A DNA stretch of 64,000 nucleotides from Gillisia limnaea DSM 15749 (GTDB taxonomy: Bacteria > Bacteroidota > Bacteroidia > Flavobacteriales > Flavobacteriaceae), in NCBI RefSeq assembly GCF_000243235.1, contig NZ_JH594606.1:2027448-2091447 (forward strand), in the 5' to 3' direction. Below the pieces are notes generated by a model, which saw only the letters and a list, made by a program, of their open reading frames with translations, did no database searches and was not told the origin of the DNA. The translations under genes and the position numbers were made by a program. How positions within the stretch are numbered: the first letter of the stretch is position 1; every line of letters begins with the position of its first letter. Positions 1 to 9,532 of this stretch are shown here, one piece after another.

Positions 1-239
<239 letters not shown>

Positions 240-428
240 GTATTAAAAAGGTGATATCTTAATAATTAAATATTTCTAAAAATACCAACTTGATAAATAA
301 ATAGTTAAACTAACTTTTTGGTTTGTAGATAATGTGAAAAAAGCAGACTTTTGCACCGCATTTCGGAGTGGTTACCAAAATGTTTTAAATTTTTTTCATA
401 ATTTAAGTTTTAGTTGGTTAATAAGATA

Positions 429-462
429 AAAACCCCATCATTTATTTGATGGGGTTTTTTGT
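429..462 (+). terminator. Rho-independent terminator after hppD
   Basis: AACCCCATCA (431-440) pairs perfectly with TGATGGGGTT (447-456), followed by a T-rich run. It separates hppD from the next gene. I see nothing coding in the 305-bp gap between 240 and 545. Confidence 0.85.
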
Positions 463-545
463 TTTAATACATTTGGAATAGTAATTGTAATTCTTCGATT
501 AAATTGAATCATTCCCGTTGTTTTGCGGGTTTTAAACGTACTACT

Positions 546-1322
546 ATGAAACTTAGAATTGCAATATTTAGTCTTCTTTTAATGTTCCTGCCCTTCAGCG
601 TGGTTTCTCAAAAAGCTTTTGAATCTGGCGAATGGTTTAAATTCAGGGTCCACTATGGCTGGTTTAACGCCAGTTATGCAACTTTGCAGGTAAATGAAAC
701 AAAATTGGATGATAAAAATGTATATCATGTGGTAGGACGGGGGAAATCTACTGGCTTACTGCACGTATTTTTCAAGGTAGATGATAATTATGAAACCTAC
801 ATAGATAAAAAAACCAATCTACCATATAAATTTATTAGAAAAATCGATGAAGGCGGATATACCAAAGATCTGGAAATTGATTTTGACCAAAAAGGGAATA
901 AAGCATACGTTTTTGATAAAAAGAATAATGAAAACTCCACCTATACCACTAAGGATAACGTTCATGATTTATTGTCGGCGTTTTATTATGTTCGCAACGA
1001 CTTAAATGCAAATAAACTAAAAGAGGGGGATGAATTTAATTTTAATATGTTTTTTGATAAGGAAAACCATGATTTTAAATTAAAATTCATGGGAAGAGAG
1101 GTTATCAATACAAAATTCGGTAAAATTGCAACATTAAAATTCAGGCCTTATGTTTTAGCCGGAAGAGTTTTTAAAGAAAAGGAAAGCCTTACCATTTGGA
1201 TAAGCGATGATAAGAATAGAATGCCTGTAAAAATTTCAGCAAACCTGGCAATTGGTTCTCTGGATGCAGATATTGATGAATTTAAAGGGTTAAAACATCC
1301 CTTTAAAATAATTATGAATTAG
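546..1322 (+). CDS. DUF3108 domain-containing secreted protein
   Basis: A 258-residue protein with an N-terminal signal peptide (MKLRIAIFSLLLMFLPFSVVS, cleavage near residue 21), followed by a beta-rich region typical of Bacteroidetes DUF3108 proteins (VHYGWFNASYATLQV near the start, VGRGKSTGLLHVFFKVDDNY after it). The start at 546 is preferred over the in-frame ATG at 504 because the signal peptide begins there. It probably acts in the periplasm; its function is unknown. Its stop is one base before the tryptophan dioxygenase start, so the two are co-transcribed. The family call rests on recognition only. Confidence 0.85.
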   Translation: MKLRIAIFSLLLMFLPFSVVSQKAFESGEWFKFRVHYGWFNASYATLQVNETKLDDKNVYHVVGRGKSTGLLHVFFKVDDNYETYIDKKTNLPYKFIRKIDEGGYTKDLEIDFDQKGNKAYVFDKKNNENSTYTTKDNVHDLLSAFYYVRNDLNANKLKEGDEFNFNMFFDKENHDFKLKFMGREVINTKFGKIATLKFRPYVLAGRVFKEKESLTIWISDDKNRMPVKISANLAIGSLDADIDEFKGLKHPFKIIMN

Positions 1323-1323
1323 A

Positions 1324-2286
1324 ATGGAACAAATTAAGCCTGAAATTGCTGAGCGTATATTAAAACTTGAAGAAAAATTTAAAAATTCAGGGCAGGATAT
1401 GGGTTCCTACCTGGACGGGCTTTTGTATGACAAGTATATTACGTACTGGGATTATGTAAACCTTGATACTTTACTGAGTTTACAAGTTCCAAAAACACAT
1501 TTTCCGGACGAAGAGATCTTTATAACCTACCATCAAATCACAGAGCTATATTTTAAACTCATCATTCATGAGCAAAAACAAATTATAGAATCTCGAAACC
1601 TTACTGCAGTATTTTTTACCGAAAAGCTCATCAGGATAAACCGGTATATCCGAATTTTAATCAATTCTTTTGATGTGATGATAAAAGGAATGGAGCGGGA
1701 GCAATTTTTAAAATTCAGAATGGCACTTTTACCGGCCAGCGGTTTTCAATCGGCTCAATTTCGAATGATTGAGCTATATTCTTCCCCAATAGAACATCTT
1801 ATCCCATATAAGGAAAGGAAAAATTTTTCTTCGGAAAACAGTATTGAAGAACTTTATGAGAATCTATACTGGAAAAAAGGAGGGATTGATCTTGCTACCG
1901 GAGAAAAAACCCTCACTCTCAAACAATTTGAACTACGATATACCCCACGGTTTTTAAGAATTGCTAACGAAGTGAGAGATAAAACTTTGTATCATAAATA
2001 CCTGAAACTTCCGCCGGAAGAAAAAAATAACAAAACACTTATTGAAGCGTTACGTACCTTTGACACCAATCTAAATGTGAATTGGTTGTTGATGCATATG
2101 GGGGCGGCGCATAGATATTTAAACAAGGATAGGAAAACAATTGCCGCCACCGGCGGAACAAACTGGAAGGATTTTTTACCTCCCAGTTTTCAAAAAAATA
2201 GTTTTTTCCCAAACCTTTGGTCACAGGAGGATATTGATAATTGGGGGAAAGAATGGGTTACCCACATGTTTAATGCAGAAAAATAA
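1324..2286 (+). CDS. kynA: Tryptophan 2,3-dioxygenase
   Basis: A 320-residue cytoplasmic haem enzyme that oxidises L-tryptophan to N-formylkynurenine, the first step of the kynurenine pathway. Family signatures are YWDYVNLDTLLSLQ and YHQITELYFKLIIHE near the N-terminus, FLKFRMALLPASGFQSAQFR in the middle and MGAAHRYL/TGGTNWKDFLPPSFQ near the C-terminus, where the His of AHRYL would be the proximal haem ligand. Length is normal for the Bacteroidetes type. It is packed between the DUF3108 gene (1-bp gap) and the M23 lipoprotein (2-bp gap), so the three form one transcription unit. No kynureninase or kynurenine formamidase is visible nearby. Confidence 0.95.
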   Translation: MEQIKPEIAERILKLEEKFKNSGQDMGSYLDGLLYDKYITYWDYVNLDTLLSLQVPKTHFPDEEIFITYHQITELYFKLIIHEQKQIIESRNLTAVFFTEKLIRINRYIRILINSFDVMIKGMEREQFLKFRMALLPASGFQSAQFRMIELYSSPIEHLIPYKERKNFSSENSIEELYENLYWKKGGIDLATGEKTLTLKQFELRYTPRFLRIANEVRDKTLYHKYLKLPPEEKNNKTLIEALRTFDTNLNVNWLLMHMGAAHRYLNKDRKTIAATGGTNWKDFLPPSFQKNSFFPNLWSQEDIDNWGKEWVTHMFNAEK

Positions 2287-2288
2287 AT

Positions 2289-3530
2289 TTGAAGTTGAGA
2301 AAATTAAGTTACACGTTATTGCTGGCGCTCGCCTTTACAGCTTGTAAAAAAGAAGTTGAAAATAAGGATCTTGGAGAGGTTGAAGTAATTGAAAAGGCAC
2401 CGCCTGTTCTGGAAGAATATGGGTTCGTGCTGAATGATTTTGAGGTGATTCGTGATACAATTCGTTCCGGGGATATATTTGGGAAAATCCTGGATACTCA
2501 GGGAATATCGCCTGGAAAAGTGTATGAAATCACTGAAAAAGTGAGGGAAACCTTAGATCCTACCAGGTTAATAGTTGGAAAACCTTATACGGTTCTTAGG
2601 TCCAGAGATTCTGCACGAACAGCACAGTTTTTTATCTACGAAAATGATCGTATTGAATATACAGTGGTAAGTATTGGGGATAATATAGCAGCTTATAAAG
2701 GAAGCAAACCAATAAGTATTAAGAAAAAAATGATCTCTGGCGTTATTGTGAGCAATCTTTCTGAAGCTATGCAAAACCAGGGTTTAAGTGTGCTTTTATC
2801 CCATGAATTGAGCAGTATTTATCAATGGAGTATCGATTTTTGGAAACTTCAAAAAGGAGATCAATTCAAGATGGTATATAATGAAAAGTATATAAACGAC
2901 ACGATTTATGCCGGGATCGAGAATATTGAAGGAGCCGTTTTTGTTCATCAGAACAGGCCTTACTACGCATTTAGTTATATGGTAGATACCGAATCTGGTA
3001 AAAGTGATTATTATGATGAAGAGGCACGTCCATTACAAAGCTTTTTCTTAAAAGCTCCTTTAAATTTTAGCCGAATCTCATCAAGATATTCCGGGAACAG
3101 GTTTCACCCGGTTCAAAAACGATGGAAAGCGCACCGCGGAACAGATTATGCCGCACCGCACGGAACTCCAATATGGAGTACGGCAAACGGTACGGTGATC
3201 GCATCTGGATATACAGGTGGAAACGGGAATTACGTGAAGGTAAAGCACAATGATACCTACACGACCCAGTATTTGCACATGTCTAAACGCAATGTGAGAG
3301 CAGGACAACGAGTAAAACAGGGTGATATCATTGGTTTTGTGGGAAGCACAGGCCTTGCCACAGGCCCCCATGTTTGTTACAGGTTCTGGGTTCGGGGGAA
3401 ACAGGTGGATCCCTTCCGTCAAAATCTTCCTGCGGCTGAACCTATTGCAGAAAAATTAAAGAACGATTATTTTGTAGCAATTGAGCCTGTAAGAACAGCG
3501 CTTGATGAAATCCAGTTCAAAGAAATATAA
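2289..3530 (+). CDS. M23 family peptidoglycan endopeptidase-like lipoprotein
   Basis: 413 residues with a lipoprotein signal (LLALAFTAC, Cys19) and a C-terminal LytM/M23 domain. The start is TTG two bases after the previous stop; no in-frame ATG gives the signal peptide. H282 and D286 in HRGTDYAAPHG and H361 in GPHVCYRFW match the M23 zinc/catalytic set, but the second His of the family HxH motif is Cys363 here. Residues 60-240 hold an N-terminal region seen in Bacteroidetes M23 proteins. The likely role is cell-wall cleavage, or a scaffold if the HxH change removes activity, anchored in the inner or outer membrane. It is the last gene of the hppD-distal operon. Confidence 0.87.
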   Translation: MKLRKLSYTLLLALAFTACKKEVENKDLGEVEVIEKAPPVLEEYGFVLNDFEVIRDTIRSGDIFGKILDTQGISPGKVYEITEKVRETLDPTRLIVGKPYTVLRSRDSARTAQFFIYENDRIEYTVVSIGDNIAAYKGSKPISIKKKMISGVIVSNLSEAMQNQGLSVLLSHELSSIYQWSIDFWKLQKGDQFKMVYNEKYINDTIYAGIENIEGAVFVHQNRPYYAFSYMVDTESGKSDYYDEEARPLQSFFLKAPLNFSRISSRYSGNRFHPVQKRWKAHRGTDYAAPHGTPIWSTANGTVIASGYTGGNGNYVKVKHNDTYTTQYLHMSKRNVRAGQRVKQGDIIGFVGSTGLATGPHVCYRFWVRGKQVDPFRQNLPAAEPIAEKLKNDYFVAIEPVRTALDEIQFKEI

Positions 3531-3592
3531 CATATCCAGATACATCCATTTGAAAAATTTTCATAAACGGGGGATTGATGATATGGATGTTG

Positions 3593-3612
3593 CTCCCGGT
3601 AGCTATCGGGAG
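3593..3612. repeat. Dispersed palindrome CTCCC(G)..ATCGGGAG in pgi leader
   Basis: A 20-bp near-perfect palindrome, CTCCCGGTAGCTATCGGGAG, 24 bases upstream of the pgi start. Closely related palindromes occur in the window at 22269, 22408, 22548, 23066, 29336 and 32688. Here it is followed by TGCTAAAACAATAA, a 3' flank also present in the leaders at 29336, 32688 and 59641. Confidence 0.8.
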
Positions 3613-3636
3613 TGTGCTAAAACAATAAAATAACAG

Positions 3637-5268
3637 ATGAAAAATATTGATCCTACTAAAACAGAAGCCTGGAAAAAACTTGAAAAACACTTTTTGGAGA
3701 TCAGGGAACTGGAGATGAAAAACCTGTTTCAGGAAGACCCACAAAGATCTGAAGATCTTAAAATCGAATGGGAAGATTTTTATGTAGATTTCAGTAAAAA
3801 CAGGATCACGGTTAAAACTCAGGAGATCCTCCTTAAACTCGCTGAAGAATGTGGTTTAAAAGAGGCTATAAAATCCTATTATGATGGAGATGCTATTAAT
3901 AAAACAGAGAATCGCCCTGTGCTGCATACTGCACTAAGAGTTCCTAAGGATGAGGAGGTGTTTATAGATGGGAAGAATGTTATTCCGGAAGTGTATCAGG
4001 CTAAGGATAAGATCAGGAAATTTTCAACCGAAGTTATTAATGGTGCCCTGAAAGGTCACACGGGACTCGCTTTTACAGATATTGTGAATATTGGTATTGG
4101 AGGTTCAGATCTTGGACCGACCATGGTAACCGAATCCTTAAAATTTTATAAAAATCATTTAAACCTGCATTATATTTCCAATGTGGATGGGGATCATGTT
4201 CATGAAACCTTGCAGGAACTCAATCCGGAAACCACCTTATTTTTAATAGTTTCCAAAACATTTACCACCCAGGAAACGCTTTCTAATGCAAATACCGCAA
4301 GGGACTGGTTTAAAAAAGCTGCCCCTTCTGAAGCTGTTTCAAAACATTTTGTAGCGGTTTCCAGCAATATAGAAAAAGTGAAAGATTTTGGGATAGATCC
4401 TGAAAATATTTTCCCGATGTGGGACTGGGTAGGCGGGCGTTTTTCCCTTTGGAGTGCCGTTGGTTTATCCATTAGCCTTGCGGTGGGATTTGAGCAGTTT
4501 GATGAATTATTAATGGGTGCTCATGAAATGGACGTTCACTTTAAGGGAGCAGATTTAAAAGATAATATCCCCGTAAATCTTGCAATGTTAAGCATTTGGT
4601 ACAACAACTTCTTTAAAGCCGAAAGCGAAGCGGTAATCCCCTATACTCAATACCTGCAGAAACTTCCATCTTATTTGCAGCAGGCTATTATGGAAAGCAA
4701 CGGTAAAAGTACCGACCGAAATGGGAAGCCTGTTTCCTATGAAACCGGAAATATTATTTGGGGAGAGCCAGGTACCAATTCCCAACACGCATTTTTTCAA
4801 CTGATCCACCAGGGAACTAAGTTGATCCCGGCAGATTTCATCGGATTTAAACACTCTTTACATAACGATAAAGATCACCATCAAAAGTTAATGGCCAATT
4901 ATTTTGCTCAAACAGAAGCTTTGTTGATGGGAAAAACTGCAGAGGAAGTGATAAAGGAACTGGAAGAGAAAAACCTTAGTTCTGAAGAAATAGAAAAACT
5001 CACTCCTTTCAAAGTGTTTAAGGGCAATAAGCCAACTACTTCTATTTTGATCAATAAGTTAACACCTGCCAGTTTAGGGAAATTGATCGCGATGTATGAA
5101 CATAAAATCTTTATTCAGGGAGTTATCTGGAATATTTATAGTTATGATCAATGGGGAGTAGAATTAGGGAAGCAACTTGCGACCGAAATTCTCACCGAAA
5201 TTCAGAAATCTGACGTTCAAAACCATGACAGTTCTACTAAAAGTCTCTTAAAATTCTTTTTAAAATAG
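3637..5268 (+). CDS. pgi: Glucose-6-phosphate isomerase
   Basis: A 543-residue cytoplasmic enzyme interconverting glucose-6-phosphate and fructose-6-phosphate. Motifs in order: VNIGIGGSDLGP (about residue 150), SKTFTTQET (about 205), GGRFSLWSAVGLSI (about 265), GEPGTNSQHAFFQLIHQG (about 375) and HKIFIQGVIWNIYSYDQWG (about 488), covering both PGI signatures and the catalytic Glu/His regions. Length is normal. It stands alone behind a leader carrying a dispersed palindrome. It would process glucose released by the beta-glucan locus at 42-61 kb, though nothing here shows co-regulation. Confidence 0.97.
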   Translation: MKNIDPTKTEAWKKLEKHFLEIRELEMKNLFQEDPQRSEDLKIEWEDFYVDFSKNRITVKTQEILLKLAEECGLKEAIKSYYDGDAINKTENRPVLHTALRVPKDEEVFIDGKNVIPEVYQAKDKIRKFSTEVINGALKGHTGLAFTDIVNIGIGGSDLGPTMVTESLKFYKNHLNLHYISNVDGDHVHETLQELNPETTLFLIVSKTFTTQETLSNANTARDWFKKAAPSEAVSKHFVAVSSNIEKVKDFGIDPENIFPMWDWVGGRFSLWSAVGLSISLAVGFEQFDELLMGAHEMDVHFKGADLKDNIPVNLAMLSIWYNNFFKAESEAVIPYTQYLQKLPSYLQQAIMESNGKSTDRNGKPVSYETGNIIWGEPGTNSQHAFFQLIHQGTKLIPADFIGFKHSLHNDKDHHQKLMANYFAQTEALLMGKTAEEVIKELEEKNLSSEEIEKLTPFKVFKGNKPTTSILINKLTPASLGKLIAMYEHKIFIQGVIWNIYSYDQWGVELGKQLATEILTEIQKSDVQNHDSSTKSLLKFFLK

Positions 5269-5339
5269 CTGTTACGTTATTGTTAATAAAGTATTAATTA
5301 CTTTAAACTTCAGTGATTCAATCACTTGTGTATTTGTTT

Positions 5340-5347
5340 TATGTTTG
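5340..5347 (+). promoter_or_regulatory. Candidate -7 box (TATGTTTG) for the TonB receptor
   Basis: TATGTTTG matches the Bacteroidetes TAnnTTTG consensus, about 108 bases upstream of the ATG at 5455, implying a leader of roughly 100 nt. No clear TTG lies at the expected -33 distance, so the call is tentative. Confidence 0.4.
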
Positions 5348-5454
5348 TAACGTAAAAGATGTTAAAATAGAAATCTTAACATTAGGTTAAAGTTTCATAA
5401 GCCTTATTTTACTTCATTTGCCGTGAATTATAAACATAAAACAAAACAGTTTAA

Positions 5455-8199
5455 ATGATGAGGAAATTATTACTAATAGCATTGTTTTTAACATCTGCTA
5501 CAATTTTTGCTCAAGGAACTATTACCGGAACGGTAGTGGATTCTGACATGAATGCTCCTTTACCTGGTGCAACCGTAGTGGTAGCAGGTACCAACAACGG
5601 GACAACTACCGATTTTGACGGGAAATTCTCCCTGAATGTCGCCGCTGCGACCGGAAGAATTGAAATCAGTTTTATTGGTTTCGATAGAAAGTCTGTCAAC
5701 TTTAACGTCGCAGGTGGTCAAACCCAAAATTTAGGGAACATTGTTTTAAACACAAACGCTGATGCGCTTGCAGAAGTAGTGATCACAGGTGTTGCCGATT
5801 TAGCAAAGGATCGTCAGACTCCGGTTGCGGTTTCTACCATACGTGCGGCAGAAATTCAGGAGAAATTAGGATCTCAGGAATTTCCTGAAATTCTTAACAA
5901 CACTCCTTCCATTTATGCAACCAAGCAGGGTGGTGGTTTTGGTGATGCCCGAATAAATATTCGTGGATTTGACACCAACAACTCGGCAGTAATGATCAAC
6001 GGGGTTCCTATCAATGATATGGAAAACGGTCAGGTTTATTGGAGTAACTGGGCAGGTTTAAGCGATGTTGCTTCTGCAATCCAGGTTCAACGTGGTCTTG
6101 GTTCTTCTAAACTTGCAGTTTCATCGGTTGGTGGAACTATAAATGTTGTTACACGTTCTGCAGATCGTGCAGAAGGGGGTTTTGTGAATGTTACAGGTGG
6201 TAACGATGCTTACCTAAAAACTGTCGCTTCTTACAACACAGGTCTTATGGAAGGCGGATTTTCTACTACTTTATTGTTAAGCCAAACACGTGGTGATGGT
6301 TATGTGGATGGAACTGAATTTCAAGGGTATAACTATTACTTAGGTTTTGGATACAGACCCAATGAAACGCATGATTTCCAATTTACTGTTACCGGTGCTC
6401 CACAATGGCATAATCAGCGCAGTAGAAGTAGTTCTATTGAAGTTTATCAACAATATAGTGATAATGGAGACCCAAATATTAAATACAATGAGAACTGGGG
6501 TTTTAGAAATGGAGAAGAATTTTCCTTTACCAGGAATTTCTATCATAAACCAATTATGTCTTTAAACTGGGATTATAAAATCAATAATGTATCAACACTT
6601 TCTTCCTCATTTTACGCTTCCTTTGGTCGTGGTGGTGGAACTGGTGAAATTGGGACAATTAATGGTAGAAGGCAGTTTGCGCTTCCACGTACTCAGGACG
6701 GTTTAATAAGAGTAGATGACATTATAAGATACAATAGTGGCCAAGCTGTTCCGGATTTTGGAAATACAGCTAATCCAGAAGGTCAAAGAACCCTAACAAA
6801 TAGTTTATACCTAAATCAGGGTAATCGTGATAGATCTTCGGCTAATGGAATTACACGAAGAGCTTCTATAAACTCTCATAACTGGTTTGGGGTATTATCA
6901 AACCTTAGCAACAAGTTGACAGATAATTTAACCCTGGATGTGGGAATAGATCTAAGAACATATAAAGGAATTCATTATAGAAGAGTGAATGATCTTTTAG
7001 GTGGAGATGCTTATCTACAAACAGATAATATCAATAATGATCCAAATCCTGTTTTCAGGGAAACCTATGATGCAGATCCTAATTTCTGGGTTTTCGGAGA
7101 TATAGATGCTGAAGAGAAAATCGATTATTACAATGATGGTTTGGTACGTTGGGCAGGAACTTTTGGTCAATTGGAATACGTTGGGGATGAAATATCTGCG
7201 TTCTTTCAGGGATCTATCTCTAATCAGGGCTTCCAGAGAATTGAATATTTTGGAGAACTCGAAGGAAATCAAGAAACAGATTGGGAGAATATATTAGGTG
7301 GAAACATTAAAGGTGGTATTAACTGGAATATTGATGACATGCATAATCTATATGCAAATGCAGGATATTATTCTAAACAACCTTTATTTGATGCTGTTTT
7401 TATCAATTTCGGAAATACTTTAAATCCAGCTTTGCAGAATGAGCAAGTAGTAGGAACTGAAATTGGTTATGGATTTAGATCCAGTTTTTTAAGTGCAAAT
7501 GTTAACTTATACAGAACTTCCTGGGCCGATCGTTTCGAGAGCGTAGGTGCCGTTTTTAATGCTGAAACTCCAGAAGAAATTAGAGGAACAGCTAATCTAT
7601 ACGGTATTACTCAGGTTCATACTGGTTTTGAATTGGATTTCACAGGAAGAATTTCAGATAATTTTAACCTGAGAGGAATGATGTCTATAGGTAACTGGGA
7701 ATACAAAGATGATGTTGAAGCCAATTATTTTGACAATAATCAAACTCCTATTTTAGATGAGAACGGAAATCCTCAAACCGCTATACTTGCTCTTGACGGA
7801 GTTAAGGTAGGAGATGCAGCTCAATTTACTGCCAGTCTTGGTGGTGAATATGACTTTTTAAATGGTTTGAAATTGGACGCAAACTATAGATTTGTTGACA
7901 AGTTATATGCAGATTTTGATCCTACAGATGCTTTAGATGCTGACAATTTTGAAGCATTAGAATTGCCATCTTTCGGTCTTGCAGATGCTGGAGCTTCTTA
8001 TAGATTAAATTTAGGGAATTCTTCAGTTAACTTCAGAGTAAATGTAAACAACGTATTTGATACGATGTACATTTCTGAAGCAGATACCAACATATTGGCT
8101 TCTTCCGGGGATGCTACTTATGATGGAATCAATGTTGATAACAGGGTTTATTTCGGATTTGGAAGAACCTGGAACGCTGGGCTTACTTATAACTTCTAA
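5455..8199 (+). CDS. TonB-dependent outer-membrane receptor, substrate unknown
   Basis: 914 residues: a signal peptide ending at FAQ (residue 20), a CarboxypepD_reg-like beta-sandwich (about 22-105, GTVVDSDMNAPLPGATVVV), a TonB box/plug (about 115-245, starting EVVITG, with INIRGFD and GGTINVVTRSAD) and a 22-strand-type barrel ending in a terminal Phe (LTYNF). It imports an unknown ligand across the outer membrane using TonB energy. No SusD partner is adjacent, so it is not a standard SusC pair. It is flanked by a long leader and a strong terminator and is probably monocistronic. Confidence 0.92.
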   Translation: MMRKLLLIALFLTSATIFAQGTITGTVVDSDMNAPLPGATVVVAGTNNGTTTDFDGKFSLNVAAATGRIEISFIGFDRKSVNFNVAGGQTQNLGNIVLNTNADALAEVVITGVADLAKDRQTPVAVSTIRAAEIQEKLGSQEFPEILNNTPSIYATKQGGGFGDARINIRGFDTNNSAVMINGVPINDMENGQVYWSNWAGLSDVASAIQVQRGLGSSKLAVSSVGGTINVVTRSADRAEGGFVNVTGGNDAYLKTVASYNTGLMEGGFSTTLLLSQTRGDGYVDGTEFQGYNYYLGFGYRPNETHDFQFTVTGAPQWHNQRSRSSSIEVYQQYSDNGDPNIKYNENWGFRNGEEFSFTRNFYHKPIMSLNWDYKINNVSTLSSSFYASFGRGGGTGEIGTINGRRQFALPRTQDGLIRVDDIIRYNSGQAVPDFGNTANPEGQRTLTNSLYLNQGNRDRSSANGITRRASINSHNWFGVLSNLSNKLTDNLTLDVGIDLRTYKGIHYRRVNDLLGGDAYLQTDNINNDPNPVFRETYDADPNFWVFGDIDAEEKIDYYNDGLVRWAGTFGQLEYVGDEISAFFQGSISNQGFQRIEYFGELEGNQETDWENILGGNIKGGINWNIDDMHNLYANAGYYSKQPLFDAVFINFGNTLNPALQNEQVVGTEIGYGFRSSFLSANVNLYRTSWADRFESVGAVFNAETPEEIRGTANLYGITQVHTGFELDFTGRISDNFNLRGMMSIGNWEYKDDVEANYFDNNQTPILDENGNPQTAILALDGVKVGDAAQFTASLGGEYDFLNGLKLDANYRFVDKLYADFDPTDALDADNFEALELPSFGLADAGASYRLNLGNSSVNFRVNVNNVFDTMYISEADTNILASSGDATYDGINVDNRVYFGFGRTWNAGLTYNF

Positions 8200-8222
8200 A
8201 AAACCTTTTCAAAATTTTATTC

Positions 8223-8255
8223 AAACCGCCCCGAAATTCCGGGGCGGTTTTTTTG
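8223..8255 (+). terminator. Strong Rho-independent terminator
   Basis: AAACCGCCCCG (8223-8233) pairs perfectly with CGGGGCGGTTT (8240-8250), followed by TTTTG. It ends the TonB receptor transcript. Confidence 0.93.
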
Positions 8256-8288
8256 TTAAAAATAACTATATTTACTAAAATTAAAATT

Positions 8289-8726
8289 ATGTACGAAACT
8301 GTTCAATTTATTCATTCCTACTGGGCTTATCTGGTTTTAACAGTCTTGATAATCGCCTCTATAAATGCTATTGTGGGGTATGTTTCCAATAAAGAATATG
8401 GAGCAACCAACTTCAGGATTGCGCTTTTTACCCTTATCGCCTCTCACATACAATTATTGATTGGGATCGTGCTTTATTTTGTATCGCCTTATTTCAGAGC
8501 TTTTAGTGAAGTAGGAATGGGCGGCGTGATGAAAGATTCTGTTTTAAGATTATATAATGTAGAGCACCCTCTTATTATGATTATTGCCGTTGTTCTTATT
8601 ACGATGGGATATTCAAAGCATAAAGGAAAATTAACTTCAAAACCAAAATTTAAACTTCTGGCAATATTTTATACGATAGCACTTGTTTTAATGCTTTCAA
8701 GAATTCCATGGAACGCCTGGTTTTAG
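8289..8726 (+). CDS. Conserved four-helix integral membrane protein
   Basis: 145 residues starting MYETVQFIHSYW, with four predicted membrane helices (about 14-33, 48-69, 95-115 and 125-142). Histidines lie near the helix ends (FIHSYW, IASHIQLL, EHPLIM, YSKHKGK), reminiscent of small cytochrome-b-like or haem-handling proteins of Flavobacteriia, but no signature proves haem binding. The start at 8289 is chosen over an in-frame start at 8253, which would lie in the upstream terminator. It is convergent with the HD-domain gene; a folded palindromic element lies between them. Function unknown. Confidence 0.75.
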   Translation: MYETVQFIHSYWAYLVLTVLIIASINAIVGYVSNKEYGATNFRIALFTLIASHIQLLIGIVLYFVSPYFRAFSEVGMGGVMKDSVLRLYNVEHPLIMIIAVVLITMGYSKHKGKLTSKPKFKLLAIFYTIALVLMLSRIPWNAWF

Positions 8727-8771
8727 AAACATAAGTAACAGTATCCTACCCTCCTCCTTCCGGGTTTTTTA

Positions 8772-8826
8772 TTCACCTCTCCTTTGGAGAGGTCGGAACT
8801 GCTTTTTCAGCAGTTCCGGGTGAGGC
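8772..8826. repeat. Two-hairpin palindromic intergenic element
   Basis: CTCTCC(TTT)GGAGAG and GGAACTGC(TTTT)GCAGTTCC-type hairpins lie side by side inside a short outer stem (TCACC at 8773-8777 with GGTGA at 8819-8823), giving a three-way-junction shape. It lies between convergent genes and resembles the dispersed intergenic repeats of Flavobacteriaceae; it may also act as a terminator in either direction. Confidence 0.65.
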
Positions 8827-8831
8827 TGTTT

Positions 8832-9485
8832 TTACTTTCCCCCGTTCCATTCAGCATAGAACTGTTCCAGAAAATTTTCCATATAGCGATGTCGTTCTTC
8901 TGCTATTTTTCTTCCTGTTGCGGTATTCATCCGGTCTTTTAATAAGAGCAGTTTTTCATAGAAATGATTGATCGTAGGAGCGGTGGATGCTTTATATGCT
9001 TCTTTGCTCATCTCAAGGTCCGGCTTAATTTGGGGATCATAGAGCGATCTTCCTTTAAATCCTCCATAATTGAATGTGCGGGCAACTCCAATAGCTCCAA
9101 GGGCGTCTAAACGGTCGGCATCCTGTATAATATCCAGTTCAATGGACTGGAATTGCTGTGCCTCATTCCCTCCCTTGAAAGAAATATTCTCAATGATCTT
9201 AACAACATGCGTGATCACCTCAGAAGAAACTTCCTGGGTCATTAAAAATTCTGAAGCGATTTTAGGACCTACGGTTTCATCCCCATTATGGAATTTTGAA
9301 TCGGCAATATCGTGCAGTAAAGCTCCCAGTTTAACGACAAACATGTCTGAATTTTCGGTGCCGGCAATAAGGTTTGCGTTGTTAAAAACTCGTTGTATAT
9401 GAAACCAGTCGTGCCCGCCTTCGGCATTAAGGAGCGTTTCTTTAACGAAGCTTTTAGTGTTCTCTATAATTTGGGTTTTATTCAT
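8832..9485 (-). CDS. HD domain phosphohydrolase
   Basis: A 217-residue cytoplasmic protein. GGHDWFHIQRV (about residues 23-33) and LGALLHDIADSKFH (about 56-69) give the H...HD motif, and DADRLDALGA (about 120) gives the distal Asp of the metal-binding HD superfamily. This matches the YedJ/PF01966 type of standalone HD phosphohydrolases, which act on nucleotides or similar phosphoesters; the substrate is unknown. It is followed upstream (on the minus strand) by the acyltransferase gene 47 bp away, so the two may be co-transcribed. Confidence 0.88.
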   Translation of the reverse strand: MNKTQIIENTKSFVKETLLNAEGGHDWFHIQRVFNNANLIAGTENSDMFVVKLGALLHDIADSKFHNGDETVGPKIASEFLMTQEVSSEVITHVVKIIENISFKGGNEAQQFQSIELDIIQDADRLDALGAIGVARTFNYGGFKGRSLYDPQIKPDLEMSKEAYKASTAPTINHFYEKLLLLKDRMNTATGRKIAEERHRYMENFLEQFYAEWNGGK

Positions 9486-9532
9486 TCTGTTAAGGGTCCT
9501 TCAAGGTTTTTCAACACAAACGCGTTGTTTAT

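Noticed and set aside
3081-3422. 113-residue minus-strand ORF inside the M23 gene
   Set aside because: Shadow of the coding strand; no family signal and no promoter.
3593-3612. Terminator between the M23 gene and pgi
   Set aside because: Strong palindrome but no T run; it is a dispersed element also found in leaders and tRNA copies.
5455-8199. SusC of a second polysaccharide locus
   Set aside because: No SusD gene follows; plug and length fit an ordinary TonB receptor.
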